A DNA stretch of 8,741 nt. Origin: Nitrospirae bacterium GWC2_56_14. Lineage in GTDB: Bacteria; Nitrospirota; UBA9217. The notes beneath the pieces were generated by a model. It searched no databases, was not told where the DNA came from, and worked only from the letters and a program-made list of their open reading frames with translations. Below are positions 6,098 to 8,741 of this stretch, one piece after another. The translations under genes and the position numbers were made by a program. The stretch's first letter is position 1, and the number at the start of each line of letters is the position of its first letter. The stretch lies in assembly GCA_001803705.1 (NCBI GenBank), contig MHDY01000025.1, positions 1,996-10,736 on the forward strand. Direction: 5' to 3'.

Positions 6098-6933
6098 TGG
6101 ATGCATCGCAGGCACAGAACAGGACCTATCTCGGCATGCCCCTTGCCCGGCCGCGGGTGGCGTTCTTTGAGCTCTCGTCGTGCGAAGGCTGCCAGCTCCA
6201 GATCGTTAATAACGAAGCTAATCTTCTGGACTTCCTGTCGCTGGTAACGGTGGTGAACTTCCGCGAGGCCATGACCGAAAAGAGCGATGCGTACGACATC
6301 GCGTTCGTGGAGGGGAGCGTCACCCGCGCCGATGAGATCGAACGTCTTGCGGTGATCAGAAAGAACGCGAAAGTGCTCGTTGCTTTCGGGTCCTGCGCCT
6401 GCTTCGGCGGCGTGACCCAGCTGAAGAACCGTTTTAAAGATCCCGCGTGGGTGAAGAAACAGGTGTATGGAGACCGTTCGATCCAGACCAACGATACCGC
6501 GCGGCCCCTTGAGGATTTTGTCTCCGTCGACCTCAGGATCTACGGGTGTCCCGTAAAAAAAGAAGAGGTCGAAAAGATCGTCACCCATGTGGTGCTGGGA
6601 AGATCCATCGTACAGCCGAAATATCCGGTCTGCATGGAGTGCAAGGAGAACGAGAACACCTGCCTCTTTGATCTCGGCGAACCCTGCCTGGGACCGGTCA
6701 CGCGCGGCGGCTGCGATTCCTGGTGCCCCAACAGCCGTTTCGGCTGCTGGGGATGCCGCGGTCCTGCGGAAGACGCTAATGTAGGCCAGTTGCAAGTGAT
6801 CATGAAACAATACGGGTTCACGGAAGAAACCCTGCTCGACCGGCTTGAGTGCTTTGGGGGGTTCGCAAAAGATGCGGAACAACTGCGAACGAACATGAAA
6901 TTATCGCCACGAAGACACGAAGGCACGAAGTGA
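6097..6933 (+). CDS. hydD: [NiFe] hydrogenase (group 3b) delta subunit, small subunit
   Basis: The electron-transferring small subunit, 278 residues. The proximal [4Fe-4S] ligands are C29 and C32 (SSCEGC), C100 (GSCACFGG) and C151 (GCP). Eight more Cys follow: C179, C182, C189 and C197, then C206, C210, C217 and C220. That is twelve in all, enough for three [4Fe-4S] clusters as in group 3 enzymes. There is no Tat signal, so it should be cytoplasmic. The ATG overlaps the hydG stop by one base, and AGAGG (6085-6089) lies seven bases upstream, pointing to translational coupling. The last eight residues, PRRHEGTK, are encoded exactly by one arm of an inverted repeat (6907-6930), with the stop directly after it. 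The original C-terminus may therefore have been altered by repeat insertion. Confidence 0.92.
   Translation: MDASQAQNRTYLGMPLARPRVAFFELSSCEGCQLQIVNNEANLLDFLSLVTVVNFREAMTEKSDAYDIAFVEGSVTRADEIERLAVIRKNAKVLVAFGSCACFGGVTQLKNRFKDPAWVKKQVYGDRSIQTNDTARPLEDFVSVDLRIYGCPVKKEEVEKIVTHVVLGRSIVQPKYPVCMECKENENTCLFDLGEPCLGPVTRGGCDSWCPNSRFGCWGCRGPAEDANVGQLQVIMKQYGFTEETLLDRLECFGGFAKDAEQLRTNMKLSPRRHEGTK
6907..6930. repeat. Left arm of a 24-base inverted repeat, inside the hydD 3' end
   Basis: Built from the unit ACGAAG(A/G)C repeated about three times. It matches the reverse complement of 7107-7130 at 21 of 24 positions. Its 24 bases form exactly eight in-frame codons of hydD. ACGAAGAC-type short repeats flanking genes are familiar in environmental genomes (recalled, not searched). 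Confidence 0.8.
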
Positions 6934-7038
6934 AAAACTTTATCAAAAGCAGCAATCCAGCAAATCGCAAACCAAAAGCATTACACGGAGAAACCTTTTG
7001 TCCGCAGATTTTTAGAAACAAAATTCAGGTTTGGTTTT

Positions 7039-7065
7039 AATCTGTGAAATCTGCGTAATCTGCGG
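7039..7065 (+). repeat. Three tandem 9-mers, AATCTGNGN type
   Basis: AATCTGTGA, AATCTGCGT and AATCTGCGG follow each other without a gap. The last is the exact reverse complement of CCGCAGATT at 7002-7010, so the spacer has an inner inverted repeat nested within the outer 24-base one. Confidence 0.8.
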
Positions 7066-7106
7066 ATAATGCGTTGTCTCGAGCAGTCGTTAATAAAATC
7101 GATTTT

Positions 7107-7130
7107 CTTAGTGTCTTCGTGCCTTCGTGG
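7107..7130. repeat. Right arm of the 24-base inverted repeat
   Basis: Reverse complement matches 6907-6930 at 21 of 24 positions (mismatches at positions 9, 17 and 21). It ends nine bases before the ribosome binding site of hydA, so the element spans almost exactly from the hydD terminus to the hydA translation signal. Confidence 0.8.
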
Positions 7131-7139
7131 CAGATACCT

Positions 7140-7144
7140 GAGGT
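7140..7144 (+). promoter_or_regulatory. Ribosome binding site of hydA
   Basis: GAGGT lies five bases before ATG 7150. It fixes the start at MKSTRTID and against the upstream in-frame ATG at 7069, whose 27 extra codons are translated from repeat DNA. Confidence 0.75.
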
Positions 7145-7149
7145 CTTTA

Positions 7150-8424
7150 ATGAAATCAACCCGCACCATTGACATCCATCATATTACCCGCGTCGAAGGC
7201 CATGGCAATATCTCTATCACGGTAAAGGACGGCCGGCTTATCGAAGCGCGTTGGGAAGTGGTCGAAACGCCGCGGTTCTTCGAGGCCATGCTGGTCGGGA
7301 AGAAATGGGAGAATGCTCCCTGGATCAGCGGGCGGATCTGCGGCATCTGCTCCATCGGCCATACGCTTGCCAGCATCCGCGCCGTGGAAAATGCCTTCGG
7401 GATCGTTCCTGACGAACAGACCGCCAGTCTCCGCCTGCTGCTGAAACACATGGAGACCCTGCAGAGCCACGTTCTCCACCTCTATTTTCTCGCGGCGCCC
7501 GACTTCCTGAATGTGGGCAGCGTTTTCCCTCTCATCAACTCCCACCCTGACGTGGTGCAGCGCGCCGCGAAAATTAAACAGCTCGCCAACGACCTCTGCG
7601 ATTGCGTGGGCGGACGGCGCATGCACCCTACCCGGACGGTCGTGGGCGGATTTACCATGCTCCCCGAGAAAAAAGAGCTGGTGCGCTTCAAGGAGCGGCT
7701 CAACGAGATCAAGACCGACCTGCTCGATACCGCCGAACTGTTCCGCTCGTTCGCGATCCCTGACTTTTCCCGGGAAACGGAGTTTGTCTCCCTCCAGGGA
7801 AACGGCGCGTACCCCTTTATCGGCGGAAACCTCGTGTCCAGCGATGGTGTGGTCAAAAAAGAGCAGGAATACGCTGCGATGACCAATGAATATCTCGTTG
7901 AACAATCGACGTCAAAATGGAGCCATCTATCGCGACCATCCTTTGCCGTAGGCGCGCTCGCACGGCTCAATAATAATTTCGCGCTTCTGAATCCGGCGGC
8001 ACAAGAGGTTTCCGTCAGTTTCGGGCTCAAACCAATAAATCACAATCCCTACATGAACAACATCGCCCAGCTGGTGGAATGCGTTCATGTCGTGCTGGAC
8101 TCTCTGCGGCTGATCGACGAACTGCTCGGCATGTCCTGGAAAAAACCGCGCCACCCCGCCGTCCCCAAAGCGGGCATTGGCGTAGGCGCCGTGGAGGTCC
8201 CCCGGGGGATACTGTATCACTGCTATGAGTTCGACGACGAGGGACGCATCGTCCGCTGCGACTGCGTCATCCCCACAAGCCAGAACCACGCCAATATCCA
8301 GCACGATCTCTCCGCTTTGGCTGAACAATGCGCTTCCCAGGGGAAACAGGACCGGGAGATAGAACTCCTTGCCCAGATGCTGGTCCGGTCATACGACCCC
8401 TGCATTTCCTGTTCTGTCCATTAG
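7150..8424 (+). CDS. hydA: [NiFe] hydrogenase (group 3b) alpha subunit, large subunit without a C-terminal extension
   Basis: The catalytic subunit that carries the NiFe(CN)2CO centre, 424 residues, close to the 428 recalled for Pyrococcus HydA. The N-terminal RVEGHG lies at 14-19. The first metal-binding motif is RICGICSIGH (62-71) with C64 and C67, and the last is DPCISCSVH (416-424) with C418 and C421. A further family signature, EVPRGILYHCYE, lies at 349-360. All four NiFe Cys ligands are present, so the active site looks intact. The stop follows directly after H424. Most large subunits carry a short peptide after this His or Arg that a specific endopeptidase removes once nickel is inserted; that peptide is absent here. 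Translation from the downstream frame after the TAG gives QVVENPGK..., which I do not recognise as a lost extension. The gene is separated from hydD by a repeat-rich spacer. Confidence 0.93.
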   Translation: MKSTRTIDIHHITRVEGHGNISITVKDGRLIEARWEVVETPRFFEAMLVGKKWENAPWISGRICGICSIGHTLASIRAVENAFGIVPDEQTASLRLLLKHMETLQSHVLHLYFLAAPDFLNVGSVFPLINSHPDVVQRAAKIKQLANDLCDCVGGRRMHPTRTVVGGFTMLPEKKELVRFKERLNEIKTDLLDTAELFRSFAIPDFSRETEFVSLQGNGAYPFIGGNLVSSDGVVKKEQEYAAMTNEYLVEQSTSKWSHLSRPSFAVGALARLNNNFALLNPAAQEVSVSFGLKPINHNPYMNNIAQLVECVHVVLDSLRLIDELLGMSWKKPRHPAVPKAGIGVGAVEVPRGILYHCYEFDDEGRIVRCDCVIPTSQNHANIQHDLSALAEQCASQGKQDREIELLAQMLVRSYDPCISCSVH

Positions 8425-8442
8425 CAGGTTGTTGAAAATCCC
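8422..8442 (+). repeat. Possible dispersed-repeat end at the hydA stop codon
   Basis: TAGCAGGTTGTTGAAAA starts on the hydA stop codon. CAGGTTGTTGAAAA-type strings recur between genes in many bacterial genomes in my recollection, and the TAG would then be supplied by the repeat. Only one copy is in this window, so this is a weak call. The rest of the gap to the next gene (about 8440-8499) shows nothing I can name, and no terminator hairpin. Confidence 0.3.
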
Positions 8443-8499
8443 GGAAAAAATCCCCCTCCCTGCCCTTCTCGCATGCAGGCGGATCAAAGCAGATTCACC

Positions 8500-8505
8500 G
8501 GAGGT
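8500..8505 (+). promoter_or_regulatory. Ribosome binding site of the partial gene at the right edge
   Basis: GGAGGT lies eleven bases before ATG 8517, a near-perfect Shine-Dalgarno at slightly long spacing. It supports translation of the truncated frame that runs off the window. Confidence 0.6.
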
Positions 8506-8516
8506 GCGCTCCAGAT

Positions 8517-8741
8517 ATGACAGAACCGGATAAAGTTGTTGTGAGATTTAAGGACGGCAGGGTGTTAAAAGGCCGGGTAAAGGATTTCGATCCCGATGCG
8601 GTCCAGTTCATCCTGGTGCACCTGGAAAACGGCGGTGAGCTTCAGCTGCCCATCGATGAGCTGAAAGCACTTTTTTTTGTTCACTCACTGGAAGGCGATC
8701 GTGAACACCGGGAGCGAAAGGTCTTCGGCATCAGTAAAAAC
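8517..8741 (+). CDS. Small conserved-domain protein of unknown function, 5' part only
   Basis: Seventy-five codons are open from ATG 8517 to the window end with no stop. The protein starts MTEPDKVVVRFKDGRVLKG and continues with alternating hydrophobic residues and a DELKALFFVHSLEG segment (about residues 48-61). This pattern (RFKDGR.LKG, then ...L..LKA+FFV..+EG) resembles a small, likely beta-rich domain of unknown function that I associate with deltaproteobacterial and related genomes, sometimes in signalling proteins. I cannot name the family with certainty. It follows hydA by 92 bases on the same strand with its own strong ribosome binding site. Nothing ties it to the hydrogenase. A T8 run lies at 8671-8678. 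Confidence 0.7.
   Translation, partial: MTEPDKVVVRFKDGRVLKGRVKDFDPDAVQFILVHLENGGELQLPIDELKALFFVHSLEGDREHRERKVFGISKN

Larger units (their letters stand above)
6934..7149. other. Repeat-rich spacer between hydD and hydA
   Basis: A 216-base gap in an otherwise tightly packed operon. It is more AT-rich than its surroundings and has no credible gene. It holds inverted 9-mers CCGCAGATT (7002-7010) and AATCTGCGG (7057-7065), three tandem 9-mers (7039-7065), an inverted 8-mer pair AAACCAAA (6969-6976) / TTTGGTTT (7030-7037), the right arm of the 24-base inverted repeat (7107-7130), and the hydA ribosome binding site. No clear promoter is seen; hydA is probably still read from the hydB promoter. Confidence 0.75.

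Noticed and set aside
5156..6115. Long minus-strand open frame (319 codons) opposite hydG, and similar ones opposite hydD and hydA
   Set aside because: The sense strands encode clear hydrogenase subunits; the antisense frames have no domain features and reflect codon bias.
7069..7149. A 27-codon N-terminal extension of hydA
   Set aside because: It runs through the spacer repeat arm; GAGGT five bases before ATG 7150 and family similarity starting at IDIHHITRVEGHG favour the shorter form.
8425..8516. Intrinsic terminator after hydA
   Set aside because: No GC-rich stem followed by a T-run is found; the A-rich and C-rich runs do not pair.
8422..8518. Read-through of the hydA TAG as pyrrolysine, giving a 31-codon tail
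   Set aside because: The downstream frame is not like known hydrogenase tails, overlaps the ribosome binding site of the next gene, and nothing suggests TAG recoding in this window.

Overview
The window looks like a piece of chromosome from a moderately GC-rich, probably anaerobic or facultative bacterium. The gene content (cytoplasmic group 3b-type [NiFe] hydrogenase, HD-GYP and HEAT-repeat signalling proteins, many short intergenic repeats of kinds common in environmental genomes) fits Nitrospirota or a former deltaproteobacterial lineage. That placement is an inference of low certainty, because no rRNA or marker gene is present.

Left half, minus strand (about 163-3994): two genes run leftward. 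The first is a 770-residue HEAT-repeat protein and the second a 405-residue HD-GYP protein, a likely cyclic-di-GMP phosphodiesterase. Their N-terminal ~130 residues look homologous to each other, so one input domain seems to be joined to two outputs. The 301-base gap between them is built almost wholly of hairpin-forming repeats. Directly after the HD-GYP stop codon lies a degenerate heptamer array of 13 units that is G-rich on the coding strand.

Right half, plus strand (4144-8424): a four-gene hydrogenase operon in the order beta (two [4Fe-4S]), gamma (FAD/NAD(P)H plus [2Fe-2S]), delta (small subunit, 12 Cys for three [4Fe-4S]) and alpha (NiFe large subunit). This is the hydBGDA order of the Pyrococcus sulfhydrogenase. 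Electrons would pass between NAD(P)H bound at gamma, through the clusters of gamma, beta and delta, and the NiFe site in alpha. The first three genes are tightly packed (1-base gap, then 1-base overlap). The delta-alpha junction is instead opened by a 216-base repeat-rich spacer whose left arm encodes the last eight residues of the small subunit. The large subunit ends exactly on the conserved His of its C-terminal NiFe motif, so it has no cleavable C-terminal peptide.

The right edge holds the start of a small conserved-domain gene (8517 onward, cut by the window). A 149-base divergent intergenic region (3995-4143) carries TATAAT boxes facing both ways. No tRNA, rRNA, CRISPR array, transposase or hydrogenase maturation gene is visible. 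No wholly new multi-gene system is evident; the best leads are the repeat-remodelled hydrogenase operon and the duplicated input domain.
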